Notes under the pieces: generated by a model
Told to the model about the DNA's origin: nothing
What the model saw: only the letters and a program-made list of their open reading frames with translations
Database searches by the model: none
Assembly: GCF_947492405.1 (NCBI RefSeq)
Contig: NZ_CANLMP010000003.1
Coordinates: 124,001-188,000 of the forward strand
Direction of reading: 5' to 3'
DNA: 64,000 nucleotides
Source of the DNA: an uncultured Aquimarina sp.
GTDB lineage: Bacteria > Bacteroidota > Bacteroidia > Flavobacteriales > Flavobacteriaceae
Position numbers and translations under genes: made by a program
Shown: piece by piece, positions 38,652 to 47,401 of the stretch
How the letters are laid out: the number at the start of each line of letters is the position of its first letter
Numbering within the stretch: the first letter of the stretch is position 1

Positions 38652-38963
38652 ATGACAAAGCTAAAAATTAAATCGGGAGATACAGTAAAAGTTATCGCTG
38701 GAGACAATAAAGGTCAACAGGGAACTGTACAGAAAGTATTGAAAGATAAGAACAAGGCAATTGTAGAAGGTGTGAACTTAGTTTCGAAACACCAAAAGCC
38801 TAGTGCTGCTAATCCACAAGGTGGTATAGTGAAGCAAGAAGCAGCTATTCATATTTCTAATTTAACGTTGTTAACATCTAATGGTGATGCAACCAGAGTT
38901 GGATATAGAGTAGAAGGAGATAAGAAAGTAAGATTTTCTAAGAAATCTAATGAAGTAATATAG
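38652..38963 (+). CDS. rplX: 50S ribosomal protein L24
   Basis: L24 is an assembly initiator of the 50S subunit with a KOW motif ([20 protein letters not shown]). The 103-residue product continues with [20 protein letters not shown] and ends with [18 protein letters not shown]. It is 2 bp upstream of rplE, suggesting coupling. Confidence 0.97.
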   Translation: MTKLKIKSGDTVKVIAGDNKGQQGTVQKVLKDKNKAIVEGVNLVSKHQKPSAANPQGGIVKQEAAIHISNLTLLTSNGDATRVGYRVEGDKKVRFSKKSNEVI

Positions 38964-38965
38964 TT

Positions 38966-39517
38966 ATGGCTTATATCCCAAGACTAAAACAAGAGTATAA
39001 CGACAGAGTAATGTCGGCTCTTACAGAAGAATTCAGCTATGGTAACGTAATGGAAGTGCCAAAACTTAAAAAGATTGTTTTAAGTAGAGGTGTTGGTGCC
39101 GCTGTAGCAGATAAGAAGTTGATCGACTACGCAGTAGATGAATTAACAATGATTACAGGTCAAAAAGCTGTAGCTACAATTTCTAAAAAAGATGTTGCGA
39201 CTTTCAAATTACGTAAAGGAATGCCAATTGGTGCAAAAGTTACGTTAAGAGGAGAAAGAATGTATGAATTTTTAGATCGCTTGATTACTTCGGCTTTACC
39301 TCGTGTAAGAGATTTTAATGGAATTAATGCTACCGGTTTTGATGGTAGAGGAAATTATTCATTAGGAATTACTGAGCAGATCATTTTCCCGGAGATTGAT
39401 ATTGATAAAGTGAATAAAATTTCAGGAATGAATATCACTTTTGAAACTTCGGCAAATACAGACAAAGAAGCAAAATCATTGTTAACAGAACTAGGGTTAC
39501 CTTTTAAAAAGAATTAA
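38966..39517 (+). CDS. rplE: 50S ribosomal protein L5
   Basis: L5 binds 5S rRNA and forms a bridge to the 30S head. The 183-residue protein has [56 protein letters not shown] and [19 protein letters not shown] segments near residue 135-148. The N-terminus is the usual flavobacterial form; it is 2 bp from rplX and from rpsN. Confidence 0.97.
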   Translation: MAYIPRLKQEYNDRVMSALTEEFSYGNVMEVPKLKKIVLSRGVGAAVADKKLIDYAVDELTMITGQKAVATISKKDVATFKLRKGMPIGAKVTLRGERMYEFLDRLITSALPRVRDFNGINATGFDGRGNYSLGITEQIIFPEIDIDKVNKISGMNITFETSANTDKEAKSLLTELGLPFKKN

Positions 39518-39519
39518 TT

Positions 39520-39789
39520 ATGGCTAAAGAATCAATGAAAGCCCGTGAGGTGAAGAGAGCAAAAACAGTTGCTAAATATGCTGAAAAACGTAAAGCTTTA
39601 AAAGAAGCTGGAGATTATGAAGCATTACAGAAACTGCCTAAAAATGCATCTCCAATCCGTATGCACAATCGTTGTAAATTAACAGGAAGACCAAAAGGAT
39701 ATATGCGTCAGTTTGGGATATCTCGTGTTACATTTAGAGAGATGGCTAATCAAGGATTAATTCCAGGAGTAACTAAAGCTAGTTGGTAA
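39520..39789 (+). CDS. rpsN: 30S ribosomal protein S14 (long, zinc-independent form)
   Basis: The 89-residue product is the longer C-minus version of S14: it lacks the CxxC...CxxC zinc ribbon of the 61-residue form and has only [21 protein letters not shown]14 helps assemble the 30S head. An unusually long 68-bp gap with a hairpin follows before rpsH. Confidence 0.97.
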   Translation: MAKESMKAREVKRAKTVAKYAEKRKALKEAGDYEALQKLPKNASPIRMHNRCKLTGRPKGYMRQFGISRVTFREMANQGLIPGVTKASW

Positions 39790-39803
39790 TAACAAAAAAT
39801 TAA

Positions 39804-39839
39804 TTGGTCTAAGGTTCTGCTGAACTAGTAGAAAACCAA
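39804..39839 (+). promoter_or_regulatory. Hairpin leader upstream of rpsH
   Basis: An outer stem TTGGT/ACCAA (39804-39808 with 39835-39839) encloses an asymmetric internal loop (CTAAGG opposite A) and a 7-bp inner stem TTCTGCT/AGTAGAA (39815-39821 with 39827-39833, one G-U pair) with a GAACT loop. It occupies the only large gap between rpmC and secY, ending 18 bp before the rpsH start, so it could control S8 translation. S8 autoregulates the E. coli spc operon through an internal-loop hairpin, but I have not shown that this one mimics the rRNA site. Confidence 0.6.
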
Positions 39840-39857
39840 GATCATAAATTATATACA

Positions 39858-40256
39858 ATGAATACAGATCCTATAGCAGATTATTTAACCAGAATACGTA
39901 ATGCAAATAGTGCTCAACATAGAGTTGTTGAGATTCCTGCATCAAAGGTTAAGAAAGAGATCACTAAAATATTATTCGATCAAGGATATATTTTAAGTTA
40001 TAAATTTGAAGAAAATACAACACAAGGTAGTATTAAGATAGCTCTTAAATACAACAAATTGACCAAAGAACCTGTAATAAAAGAATTACAAAGAATCAGT
40101 AAGCCTGGTTTACGTAAGTATGCAGGGTCAAGCGAAATACCGAGAATTCTTAACGGATTAGGTATAGCGATTGTTTCTACTTCTCACGGTGTGATGACTG
40201 GTAAACAGGCTAAGCAGGAGAATGTAGGTGGAGAAGTACTTTGTTACGTATATTAA
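39858..40256 (+). CDS. rpsH: 30S ribosomal protein S8
   Basis: S8 is a primary 16S rRNA-binding protein of the 30S platform. The 132-residue sequence has DPIADYLTRIRNANSA at the start and the signature GLGIAIVSTSHGVMTGKQA plus a final GGEVLCYVY. In E. coli S8 represses the spc operon; here a hairpin stands directly before its gene. Confidence 0.97.
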   Translation: MNTDPIADYLTRIRNANSAQHRVVEIPASKVKKEITKILFDQGYILSYKFEENTTQGSIKIALKYNKLTKEPVIKELQRISKPGLRKYAGSSEIPRILNGLGIAIVSTSHGVMTGKQAKQENVGGEVLCYVY

Positions 40257-40276
40257 CAGTATAAAAGACAAAAGAA

Positions 40277-40819
40277 ATGTCAAGAATAGGAAAAAATCCA
40301 GTAACTATTCCGTCTGGTGTCACTGTAGAAGTGACAGGTAATGTTGTTACTGTTAAAGGAAAATTAGGAGAGCTTACACAAGAGATAGATGCTATCAATG
40401 TGAAAGTAGAAGAAGGTAAGGTTGTTCTAGAAAGACCTACTGAGACTAAAGATCATAAAGCAAAGCACGGTTTATATAGAGCTTTGATTAATAATATGGT
40501 TCAAGGTGTTTCTGAAGGTTTTACTAAAGAATTAGAATTGGTTGGAGTAGGTTATAGAGCTTCTAATCAAGGACAAAAATTAGATTTGGCTTTAGGTTTC
40601 TCTCACAACATCGTTTTAGATGTTGCTCCAGAGGTGAAAATAGAAACTATATCTGAAAAAGGTAAAAACCCGATCGTAAAATTAACTTCTCACGATAAAC
40701 AATTAGTGGGACAGGTAGCAGCTAAAATTAGAGGTTTCCGTAAGCCAGAACCATATAAAGGTAAAGGAGTTAAATTTGTAGGAGAACAATTAAGAAGAAA
40801 AGCAGGTAAATCTGCATAA
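40277..40819 (+). CDS. rplF: 50S ribosomal protein L6
   Basis: L6 lies by the factor-binding site near the sarcin-ricin loop. The 180-residue protein has [39 protein letters not shown] and the C-terminal signature [20 protein letters not shown]. Gaps to rpsH (20 bp) and rplR (10 bp) are ordinary. Confidence 0.97.
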   Translation: MSRIGKNPVTIPSGVTVEVTGNVVTVKGKLGELTQEIDAINVKVEEGKVVLERPTETKDHKAKHGLYRALINNMVQGVSEGFTKELELVGVGYRASNQGQKLDLALGFSHNIVLDVAPEVKIETISEKGKNPIVKLTSHDKQLVGQVAAKIRGFRKPEPYKGKGVKFVGEQLRRKAGKSA

Positions 40820-40829
40820 TAACGAAGTT

Positions 40830-41186
40830 ATGGCATTCTCAAAAGATTTAAGAAGATTAAAAATCAGAAAGCGAATCCGCGGTAAAGTAAGCGGAACAGA
40901 ACAACGTCCTAGATTATCTGTTTTTAGAAGTAATAAAGAGATCTATGCACAAATCATAGATGATGTAACCGGTAAAACTATTGGTTCAGCTTCTTCAAGA
41001 GATAAAGACATTGCTGCTGCATCAGGAAATAAAGCAGAAAAAGCAAGCTTAGTAGGTAAGGCTCTTGCTGAAAAAGCTAAAAAGGCAGGTGTGGATACTG
41101 TGTCCTTCGATAGAGGAGGGTATTTATATCATGGTAGAGTAAAATCATTAGCTGAAGGAGCTAGAGAAGCAGGACTTAAATTCTAA
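40830..41186 (+). CDS. rplR: 50S ribosomal protein L18
   Basis: L18 attaches 5S rRNA to the 50S subunit with L5. The 118-residue product has [20 protein letters not shown], a basic N-terminus, and the C-terminal [20 protein letters not shown]. It is 6 bp upstream of rpsE. Confidence 0.97.
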   Translation: MAFSKDLRRLKIRKRIRGKVSGTEQRPRLSVFRSNKEIYAQIIDDVTGKTIGSASSRDKDIAAASGNKAEKASLVGKALAEKAKKAGVDTVSFDRGGYLYHGRVKSLAEGAREAGLKF

Positions 41187-41192
41187 GAAATT

Positions 41193-41717
41193 ATGTATCA
41201 AAAATATAAAAACGCAGAATTAGTAAAACCAAGTGGACTTGAATTAAAAGACCGTTTAGTTGGAGTACAACGTGTTACTAAAGTAACTAAAGGTGGTAGA
41301 GCATTCGGATTTTCTGCTATCGTAGTTGTAGGAGATGAAAATGGTGTTGTAGGTCACGGTTTAGGTAAGTCTAAAGAAGTTGCCGAAGCTATTGCAAAGG
41401 CAGTAGAAGATGCTAAGAAAAATTTAGTTCGTATACCATTAACTAAAGGAACTTTACCTCACGAACAAAAAGGTAAGTATGGTGGAGCAAGGGTATTATT
41501 AATGCCTGCTGCAACTGGTACAGGAGTTATTGCTGGTGGAGCAATCCGTGCAGTATTAGAATCTGTTGGTGTACACGATGTACTATCTAAAAATCAAGGA
41601 TCGTCTAACCCACACAATGTGGTGAAAGCAACTTTTGATGCTTTATTGCAGATGCGAAGTGCAGCGCAAGTAGCAAAACAAAGAGGTGTTTCACTAGAGA
41701 AAGTGTTTAAAGGATAA
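41193..41717 (+). CDS. rpsE: 30S ribosomal protein S5
   Basis: S5 shapes the decoding region and mRNA entry. The 174-residue product has [20 protein letters not shown], the [20 protein letters not shown] helix and [19 protein letters not shown] near the C-terminus. The VTKGG loop where spectinomycin-resistance changes occur is of normal form. Confidence 0.97.
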   Translation: MYQKYKNAELVKPSGLELKDRLVGVQRVTKVTKGGRAFGFSAIVVVGDENGVVGHGLGKSKEVAEAIAKAVEDAKKNLVRIPLTKGTLPHEQKGKYGGARVLLMPAATGTGVIAGGAIRAVLESVGVHDVLSKNQGSSNPHNVVKATFDALLQMRSAAQVAKQRGVSLEKVFKG

Positions 41718-41729
41718 ATATTAGGAACG

Positions 41730-41909
41730 ATGGCAAAGATTAGAGTTAAGAAAGTAAAAAGCGCTATTAACCGAACACAAAGACAAAAAAGAACTTTAGA
41801 GGCTTTAGGGCTTAAAAAGATCGGTCAGGTTGTAGAGCATGATGACACTCCTAATATCCTTGGGATGGTAAATAAAGTTAAACATTTAGTTTCCGTAGAA
41901 ACAAAATAA
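41730..41909 (+). CDS. rpmD: 50S ribosomal protein L30
   Basis: A 59-codon gene lies between rpsE and rplO: it starts MAKIRVKKVKSAINR and ends NKVKHLVSVETK, with LEALGLKKIGQVVEH in the middle. That is the standard short L30 of the spc operon, a two-helix protein of the 50S central protuberance side. Gaps are 12 bp before and 9 bp after. Confidence 0.97.
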   Translation: MAKIRVKKVKSAINRTQRQKRTLEALGLKKIGQVVEHDDTPNILGMVNKVKHLVSVETK

Positions 41910-41918
41910 TATAAGCAC

Positions 41919-42371
41919 ATGGATTTAAGTAACTTAAAACCTGCTGCAGGTTCAGTAAAAAATAACAGTAAGCGATTAGGTCGTGGTCAAGGTTCTGGAA
42001 AAGGTGGAACTGCTGCTCGTGGTCATAAAGGAGCAAAATCACGTTCTGGATATTCTAGGAAAATTGGTTTTGAAGGTGGTCAAATGCCTCTTCAAAGACG
42101 TGTGCCTAAGTTTGGTTTCACAAATATCAATAGAAAAGAATATCAAGGGATTAATTTAGATACCTTACAGAAATTAGTTGATGCTGGTAAAATAACTGAT
42201 ACCGTTGATTTTGACGTGTTATTAGATACACGTCTCGCAGGAAAAAATGATTTAGTTAAGATACTGGGTAGAGGTGAATTGAAGGCTAAATTAAAAGTCT
42301 CAGCTCATAAATTTACAGCCACTGCTAAGGCTGCTATTGAAGCGGCAGGTGGTGAAGCAGTAACCTTATAA
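41919..42371 (+). CDS. rplO: 50S ribosomal protein L15
   Basis: L15 is a late-assembly 50S protein. The 150-residue product has LKPAAGSVKNNSKRLGRGQG, a Gly/Lys-rich segment GKGGTAARGHKGAKSRSG, and the core FEGGQMPLQRRVPKFGF. It is immediately upstream of secY (10 bp), the usual order. Confidence 0.97.
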   Translation: MDLSNLKPAAGSVKNNSKRLGRGQGSGKGGTAARGHKGAKSRSGYSRKIGFEGGQMPLQRRVPKFGFTNINRKEYQGINLDTLQKLVDAGKITDTVDFDVLLDTRLAGKNDLVKILGRGELKAKLKVSAHKFTATAKAAIEAAGGEAVTL

Positions 42372-42381
42372 AAGACATTTC

Positions 42382-43722
42382 ATGAAATTTATTGATACAA
42401 TAAAAAACATTTGGAAAATCGAAGAACTAAAGAATAGAATCTTAGTTACACTAGGGTTGCTTTTAGTATATCGATTTGGAGCACAAGTTGTACTACCAGG
42501 AGTAGATGCGGCAGAGTTAGCTAATTTGGGTACTCAAACTCAGGATGGTTTACTAGGATTACTTAATGCGTTTACAGGAGGAGCATTTGCGAATGCTTCA
42601 GTTTTCGCGTTAGGTATTATGCCTTACATATCTGCTTCCATTGTGGTGCAATTAATGGGAATAGCTATTCCATATCTTCAAAAATTACAAAAAGAAGGGG
42701 AAAGCGGAAGAAAGAAAATTAATCAGATTACCAGATGGTTGACTATCGCAATTACGTTAGTACAAGGACCAGGGTATATTTATAATTTATTTGCAACCCT
42801 TCCTCCTGCTGCTTTTAGTACAGAGATCAGTCAAACTGTTTTCGTTGTATCATCGGTAATTATCTTAACTACAGGGTGTATTTTTGCTATGTGGTTAGGT
42901 GAGAAAATTACTGATAAAGGTATTGGTAATGGTATTTCATTATTAATTATGGTTGGTATCATTGCAACACTACCTCAATCATTTGTTCAGAATTTTATTT
43001 CTAGGACTTCTGGAGAAGGTGGAGATATTATTATGGTATTGATTGAATTAGTAATATGGTTTGTAATCATTTTAGCATCCGTACTGTTGGTAATGGCTGT
43101 GCGTCAGATTCCTGTGCAATATGCTAGAAGAACTGCTAGTGGCGGATATGAAAAGAATGTTTTCGGATCACGTCAATACATACCATTAAAGCTTAATGCT
43201 TCTGGTGTAATGCCAATTATCTTTGCTCAAGCGATTATGTTTATTCCGGCTGCGGTAGCAGGTCTTTCAGAATCTGAAACTTCTCAAGGAATAGCAGCTG
43301 CTTTTAGTGATATTTTTGGGCTGTGGTATAATTTATTATTTGGATTATTGATTATAATATTCACTTATTTTTATACTGCTATAACGGTTCCTACAAATAA
43401 AATGGCAGATGATTTAAAGCGAAGCGGTGGCTTTATTCCTGGAATTAGACCAGGTAGTGAAACAGCTGAGTATCTAGATAAGATAATGTCGCAAATAACA
43501 TTACCAGGGTCTATATTCTTAGCATTAATAGCTGTTTTTCCTGCGATCGCTGTAAAGCTTTTAGGTGTTCAGCAAGGTTGGGCATTGTTTTTTGGTGGAA
43601 CTTCATTACTTATTATGGTAGGTGTAGCTATAGATACAATGCAACAAGTCAATTCATATTTATTGAATAGACATTACGATGGGTTAATGAAAACTGGTAA
43701 AAACCGTAAAGCAGTAGCATAA
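42382..43722 (+). CDS. secY: Preprotein translocase subunit SecY
   Basis: SecY forms the protein-conducting channel with SecE and SecG. The 446-residue protein has ten predicted membrane helices, [20 protein letters not shown] in helix 2, a [16 protein letters not shown] loop, and the cytosolic loops [12 protein letters not shown] PVQYARRTA and [19 protein letters not shown]. It ends within the family range. The stop overlaps infA by one base (TAATG). No adk or map gene follows, unlike many other phyla. Confidence 0.97.
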   Translation: MKFIDTIKNIWKIEELKNRILVTLGLLLVYRFGAQVVLPGVDAAELANLGTQTQDGLLGLLNAFTGGAFANASVFALGIMPYISASIVVQLMGIAIPYLQKLQKEGESGRKKINQITRWLTIAITLVQGPGYIYNLFATLPPAAFSTEISQTVFVVSSVIILTTGCIFAMWLGEKITDKGIGNGISLLIMVGIIATLPQSFVQNFISRTSGEGGDIIMVLIELVIWFVIILASVLLVMAVRQIPVQYARRTASGGYEKNVFGSRQYIPLKLNASGVMPIIFAQAIMFIPAAVAGLSESETSQGIAAAFSDIFGLWYNLLFGLLIIIFTYFYTAITVPTNKMADDLKRSGGFIPGIRPGSETAEYLDKIMSQITLPGSIFLALIAVFPAIAVKLLGVQQGWALFFGGTSLLIMVGVAIDTMQQVNSYLLNRHYDGLMKTGKNRKAVA

Positions 43723-43937
43723 TGGCAAAACAACCAGCAATAGAACAAGATGGAAGTATAATCGAAGCATTGTCTAATGCAATGTTCCGAGTAGAGCTAG
43801 AAAATGGTCACGTGGTGACGGCTCACATTTCAGGTAAAATGCGTATGCATTATATAAAATTATTACCTGGAGATAAGGTTAAGTTAGAAATGAGTCCTTA
43901 TGATTTATCAAAGGCTCGAATTACATACAGATACTAA
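43722..43937 (+). CDS. infA: Translation initiation factor IF-1
   Basis: IF-1 is a 71-residue OB-fold protein that covers the A site during initiation. The sequence has [20 protein letters not shown], the RNA-binding segment [16 protein letters not shown] and the C-terminal [14 protein letters not shown]. It is coupled to secY by a TAATG overlap and followed by a 117-bp structured gap. Confidence 0.97.
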   Translation: MAKQPAIEQDGSIIEALSNAMFRVELENGHVVTAHISGKMRMHYIKLLPGDKVKLEMSPYDLSKARITYRY

Positions 43938-43951
43938 TAATTTTAAGAATA

Positions 43952-43982
43952 TTAGTTAATTAAGATTTTTTACGTACTTTTG
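43952..43982 (+). promoter_or_regulatory. Possible internal promoter upstream of rpmJ
   Basis: TACTTTTG at 43975-43982 fits TAnnTTTG, with a weak TTAG (43952-43955) 19 bases upstream in place of TTTG. It would drive rpmJ-rpsM-rpsK-rpsD-rpoA-rplQ separately from the upstream operon. Confidence 0.45.
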
Positions 43983-44054
43983 CGGGCTGAAAATCTTGTT
44001 AACGAGACCTTCTGAAATGCTTAATACGTATTTTCAGAATTTAAACACAAAGAG
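43983..44054 (+). promoter_or_regulatory. Leader of rpmJ with mutually exclusive stems
   Basis: CTGAAAAT (43987-43994) and TCTGAAAT (44011-44018) can each pair with the same partner ATTTTCAGA (44030-44038): the first gives an 8-bp stem with a 35-base loop, the second a 7-bp stem. A small CTTG/CGAG hairpin (43995-44006, TTAA loop) lies between. Such competing stems just after a possible promoter and 16 bp before the rpmJ start suggest a regulatory switch. The controlling factor is not evident. Confidence 0.5.
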
Positions 44055-44171
44055 ATGAAAGTTAGAGCATCAATAAAAAAGAGAAGTGCCGAGTGCAAGA
44101 TTGTACGTAGAAAAGGCCGTCTTTACGTAATTAATAAAAAGAATCCTAGATTTAAACAAAGACAAGGGTAA
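44055..44171 (+). CDS. rpmJ: 50S ribosomal protein L36 (zinc-independent form)
   Basis: The 38-residue protein starts [17 protein letters not shown] and ends NPRFKQRQG. Of the usual zinc ligands C11, C14, C27 and H33 only Cys14 remains (Ser11, Asn27, Phe33), so it cannot bind zinc in the normal way. It is 2 bp upstream of rpsM, the usual alpha-operon order. Confidence 0.96.
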   Translation: MKVRASIKKRSAECKIVRRKGRLYVINKKNPRFKQRQG

Positions 44172-44173
44172 TT

Positions 44174-44548
44174 ATGGCAAGAATTGCAGGGGTAGATATA
44201 CCTAAACAAAAGCGAGGAGTTATAGCATTAACCTATATCTTCGGAATTGGTAGAAGTAGAGCTAAAGAAATTTTAGCTACTGCCAAAGTAGATGAGAGTA
44301 TTAAAGTTTCTGACTGGGATGATGATCAAATAGGTCGTATACGTGAAGCTGTAGGAACCTTTACTATAGAAGGAGAATTGCGTTCTGAAGTACAATTGAA
44401 TATTAAGCGTCTTATGGATATAGGATGTTACAGAGGTATTCGTCATAGAGCTGGTTTACCGCTTAGAGGACAGCGTACTAAGAATAATTCTAGAACACGT
44501 AAAGGAAGAAGAAAAACGGTTGCTAACAAGAAAAAAGCAACTAAATAA
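44174..44548 (+). CDS. rpsM: 30S ribosomal protein S13
   Basis: S13 bridges the 30S head to the 50S subunit. The 124-residue protein has [34 protein letters not shown] and the basic C-terminal signature [20 protein letters not shown]. Unlike E. coli, the S4 target site before rpsM is absent, since only 2 bp separate it from rpmJ. Confidence 0.97.
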   Translation: MARIAGVDIPKQKRGVIALTYIFGIGRSRAKEILATAKVDESIKVSDWDDDQIGRIREAVGTFTIEGELRSEVQLNIKRLMDIGCYRGIRHRAGLPLRGQRTKNNSRTRKGRRKTVANKKKATK

Positions 44549-44558
44549 TAATTAAAAA

Positions 44559-44655
44559 TTAGACATTAGTCATTAGTAAATAGAAGTTAGATGAATCTGT
44601 TTGAAATAGCAATGTTTAGGATTCTAACAACTAAAAGCTAACAACTAAAAACTAG
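44559..44655. repeat. Inverted array of TTAG units between rpsM and rpsK
   Basis: The left arm (44559-44591) carries TTAG/ATAG units spaced by 7 bases (five units in 33 bases). The right arm (44623-44655) is rich in CTAA units. Reverse-complemented, the right arm matches the left at 22 of 33 positions, with the matching blocks at the TTAG units and mismatched spacers between. The 31-base centre is unrelated. It looks like a degenerate inverted repeat (REP-like or mobile-derived) inserted in the alpha operon, 5 bp before the rpsK start. Confidence 0.55.
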
Positions 44656-44660
44656 AAAAT

Positions 44661-45044
44661 ATGGCAAAGTCAACTTCAAAAAAACGTAAAGTAATCGTTG
44701 AGTCAGTAGGAGAAGCACATGTAACAGCTTCTTTTAACAACATTATTGTATCGTTAACAAATAAAAAAGGAGATGTTATTTCTTGGTCTTCAGCTGGAAA
44801 AATGGGATTCAGAGGTTCTAAAAAGAACACCCCATATGCTGCACAGTTAGCTGCAGAAGACGCTTCTAAAGTAGCAATTGAGGCTGGATTGAAGAAAGTA
44901 AAGGTTTATGTTAAAGGACCTGGAAATGGTAGAGAATCTGCAATAAGATCTCTTCATAATTCAGGAATTGAAGTTTCAGAAATTATTGATGTAACTCCAA
45001 TGCCACATAACGGATGTCGTCCTCCAAAAAGACGTAGAGTGTAA
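44661..45044 (+). CDS. rpsK: 30S ribosomal protein S11
   Basis: S11 lies on the 30S platform and contacts mRNA in the E site. The 127-residue protein has [40 protein letters not shown] and the C-terminal [16 protein letters not shown]. It is separated from rpsM by the TTAG array, which is unusual in this operon. Confidence 0.97.
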   Translation: MAKSTSKKRKVIVESVGEAHVTASFNNIIVSLTNKKGDVISWSSAGKMGFRGSKKNTPYAAQLAAEDASKVAIEAGLKKVKVYVKGPGNGRESAIRSLHNSGIEVSEIIDVTPMPHNGCRPPKRRRV

Positions 45045-45184
45045 TAATTGTGTCCCGAAATTTTTCGGGATCTTTTATACTTCATATATAATAATTAAAA
45101 GTAAGTCTAAAAGAGGAATAAAGGATTATCGAAGGAAAGAGACCTTAATTCATAACCTCCTCTAAAAATTAAATTAATAATATA
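45045..45184 (+). promoter_or_regulatory. Structured leader upstream of rpsD (candidate S4-responsive RNA)
   Basis: The gap holds two elements. The first is a terminator-like hairpin TCCCGAAA/TTTCGGGA (45053-45060 with 45063-45070), followed by TCTTTT. The second is a nested stem set: AGAGGA/TCCTCT (45112-45117 with 45158-45163), GGATTAT/ATAACC (45123-45129 with 45152-45157, one bulged A), and AAGG/CCTT (45132-45135 with 45143-45146). The 52-base nested structure ends 21 bp before the rpsD start. S4 autoregulation of its operon is known in E. coli and Bacillus, so S4 is a natural candidate. No RNA-protein contact can be read from the sequence. Confidence 0.6.
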
Positions 45185-45790
45185 ATGGCAAGATATACTG
45201 GTCCAAAAACAAAAATCGCTCGTAAGTTTGGTGAAGCGATATTCGGAGACGATAAGTCTTTCGATAAAAGAAATTACCCTCCAGGTCAACATGGTAATAA
45301 TAGACGTAGAGGTAAAAAAAGTGAATATGCTATCCAATTAATGGAAAAGCAAAAAGCTAAATATACATACGGTGTATTAGAGCGTCAATTCCGTAACATG
45401 TTTGAGAAAGCAACAAGATCAACTGGTATTACAGGTGAAGTTTTACTTCAATTATGTGAATCTCGTTTAGATAATGTAGCTTTTAGAATGGGATTGGCAA
45501 ATTCTCGTAGAGGTGCTAGACAGTTAGTCTCTCACAGACATATTACCGTAAATGGAGAATTAGTAAATATTCCATCTTACCAGTTGAAGCCTGGCGATGT
45601 TGTAGGGGTAAGAGAGAAATCAAAGTCATTAGAAGTTATCCAGAATTCTCTTGCTAATAATAGCAAAGTATACGAGTGGATTACTTTCAATAATGACACA
45701 AAACAAGGTACTTTCGTATCTGTTCCGGCAAGAATTCAAATTCCGGAAAACATCAACGAACAATTCATCGTCGAATTATATTCGAAGTAA
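45185..45790 (+). CDS. rpsD: 30S ribosomal protein S4
   Basis: S4 initiates 30S assembly and, in E. coli, represses the alpha operon. The 201-residue protein has [36 protein letters not shown] and the S4 RNA-binding domain [20 protein letters not shown]. It follows a 140-base structured gap and precedes rpoA by 23 bp. Confidence 0.97.
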   Translation: MARYTGPKTKIARKFGEAIFGDDKSFDKRNYPPGQHGNNRRRGKKSEYAIQLMEKQKAKYTYGVLERQFRNMFEKATRSTGITGEVLLQLCESRLDNVAFRMGLANSRRGARQLVSHRHITVNGELVNIPSYQLKPGDVVGVREKSKSLEVIQNSLANNSKVYEWITFNNDTKQGTFVSVPARIQIPENINEQFIVELYSK

Positions 45791-45813
45791 TAACTCTTAG
45801 AAGAAACAATAAT

Positions 45814-46806
45814 ATGGCAATATTAAATTTTCAGAAGCCCGATAAAGTTATCATGATCGACTCTAGTGAGTTTGATGGTAAATTCGAATTTAGACCATTA
45901 GAACCAGGGTACGGATTGACAGTTGGTAACGCTTTGCGAAGAGTTTTGCTATCTTCTTTAGAGGGATTCGCTATAACTTCATTAAGGATTGAAGGAGTAG
46001 ATCACGAGTTTTCTACTATTTCCGGGGTTGTAGAAGATGTAACAGAAATTATATTGAATCTTAAACAAGTACGTTTTAAGCGTCAGATTGAGGATATCGA
46101 TAACGAATCTGTTACAATTTCAATTTCTGGTCAAGAACAATTGACTGCTGGAGATTTTCAAAAATTTATTTCAGGTTTCCAAGTTCTTAATCCGGATTTA
46201 GTTATCTGTAATATGGATAAGAAAGTAGCACTTAACCTTGAGATTACTATCGAAAAGGGAAGAGGTTATGTTCCTGCAGAAGAAAACAAGAAAGCTAATG
46301 CTCCGATAGGTACAATTTTTACAGATTCAATATATACTCCGATTAAGAACGTTAAGTATAGTATTGAGAATTACCGTGTAGAGCAAAAGACAGATTACGA
46401 AAAATTAGTTTTCGAAATTGTGACTGATGGATCAATACATCCAAAAGATGCGTTGACTGAAGCAGCAAAAATATTGATTCACCACTTCATGTTATTCTCT
46501 GATGAGCGTATCACATTAGAAGCTGATGAGATTGCTCAGACGGAAACATATGATGAAGAATCATTACATATGAGACAGCTGTTAAAAACTAAGCTGATTG
46601 ATATGGATCTTTCTGTAAGAGCTCTTAACTGTTTGAAAGCTGCAGAAGTTGATACATTAGGTGACTTAGTATCTTATAATAAAAACGACTTGATGAAGTT
46701 CCGTAACTTTGGTAAGAAATCTTTAACGGAGCTTGAAGAGCTTGTTAATGTTAAAGGTCTTAATTTTGGTATGGATCTTTCTAAATATAAATTAGATAAA
46801 GACTAA
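45814..46806 (+). CDS. rpoA: DNA-directed RNA polymerase subunit alpha
   Basis: The 330-residue subunit has the N-terminal dimerisation and beta-binding domain ([35 protein letters not shown]) and a C-terminal domain ([36 protein letters not shown]) that contacts upstream DNA and activators. The linker contains [12 protein letters not shown]. It lies between rpsD and rplQ, as in the classical alpha operon. Confidence 0.98.
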   Translation: MAILNFQKPDKVIMIDSSEFDGKFEFRPLEPGYGLTVGNALRRVLLSSLEGFAITSLRIEGVDHEFSTISGVVEDVTEIILNLKQVRFKRQIEDIDNESVTISISGQEQLTAGDFQKFISGFQVLNPDLVICNMDKKVALNLEITIEKGRGYVPAEENKKANAPIGTIFTDSIYTPIKNVKYSIENYRVEQKTDYEKLVFEIVTDGSIHPKDALTEAAKILIHHFMLFSDERITLEADEIAQTETYDEESLHMRQLLKTKLIDMDLSVRALNCLKAAEVDTLGDLVSYNKNDLMKFRNFGKKSLTELEELVNVKGLNFGMDLSKYKLDKD

Positions 46807-46808
46807 CA

Positions 46809-46853
46809 CATCATATTTTGCTCTCTGCACGAGGTAGATTGAGCAAGATGATG
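46809..46853 (+). promoter_or_regulatory. Hairpin leader upstream of rplQ
   Basis: The 64-base gap between rpoA and rplQ forms a compact structure: CATCAT/ATGATG (46809-46814 with 46848-46853) outside, TGCTC/GAGCA (46819-46823 with 46841-46845) inside, and a small CTC/GAG stem at the tip. It begins 2 bp after the rpoA stop and ends 17 bp before the rplQ start. It could adjust L17 expression relative to rpoA. A regulator, perhaps L17 itself, is only a guess. Confidence 0.5.
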
Positions 46854-46870
46854 CTTAAATTTTTAATGTC

Positions 46871-47338
46871 ATGAGACACGGAAAAAAAGTAAACCATTTA
46901 GGTAGAAAAACAGCGCATCGTAAAGCTATGCTAGCTAATATGGCTTGTTCTCTTATAGAGCATAAGAGAATAAACACTACAGTTGCAAAAGCAAAAGCGC
47001 TTAAGCAGTTTGTAGAGCCATTAGTAACTAAGTCTAAAGAAGATACTACGCATAATCGTCGTATTGTGTTTAGTAAATTACGTAACAAGTATGCAGTAGC
47101 AGAATTGTTTAGAGACGTAGCAGCTAAAGTTGGTGATAGACCTGGAGGATATACCAGAATTATTAAACTTGGTAATCGTCTTGGAGATAATGCTGATATG
47201 GCAATGATAGAGTTAGTTGATTACAATGAGCTTTATAATGCAGGTAAGCCGGCTAAAAAGAAATCTACTCGAAGAGGTAGAACTAAGAAAACTGAAACTG
47301 CACCAGTAGTTGAAACTCCTAGTTCTGAAGAAGAATAA
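46871..47338 (+). CDS. rplQ: 50S ribosomal protein L17 with C-terminal extension
   Basis: L17 lies near the tunnel exit. The 155-residue product has [20 protein letters not shown] and [20 protein letters not shown], about the normal 120-residue domain. A Lys/Arg/Glu-rich tail ([19 protein letters not shown] then EEE) follows, a common addition in Bacteroidota. It ends the cluster before a strong terminator. Confidence 0.97.
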   Translation: MRHGKKVNHLGRKTAHRKAMLANMACSLIEHKRINTTVAKAKALKQFVEPLVTKSKEDTTHNRRIVFSKLRNKYAVAELFRDVAAKVGDRPGGYTRIIKLGNRLGDNADMAMIELVDYNELYNAGKPAKKKSTRRGRTKKTETAPVVETPSSEEE

Positions 47339-47366
47339 ATGAGAAATGTGATTTACACATAACTAT

Positions 47367-47401
47367 AAAGGATAAACGTTCGTCGTTTATCCTTTTTTTT
47401 T
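47367..47401 (+). terminator. Strong intrinsic terminator of the ribosomal cluster
   Basis: A perfect 12-bp stem (AAAGGATAAACG/CGTTTATCCTTT, 47367-47378 with 47384-47395) with a TTCGT loop runs into a T tract of nine bases (47393-47401). It lies 28 bp after the rplQ stop and separates the cluster from carA. Confidence 0.9.

Noticed and set aside
44559..44655. Reading the TTAG units as a CRISPR array
   Set aside because: Units are 4 bases spaced by 3, inverted about a centre, with no long repeats, spacers or cas genes.
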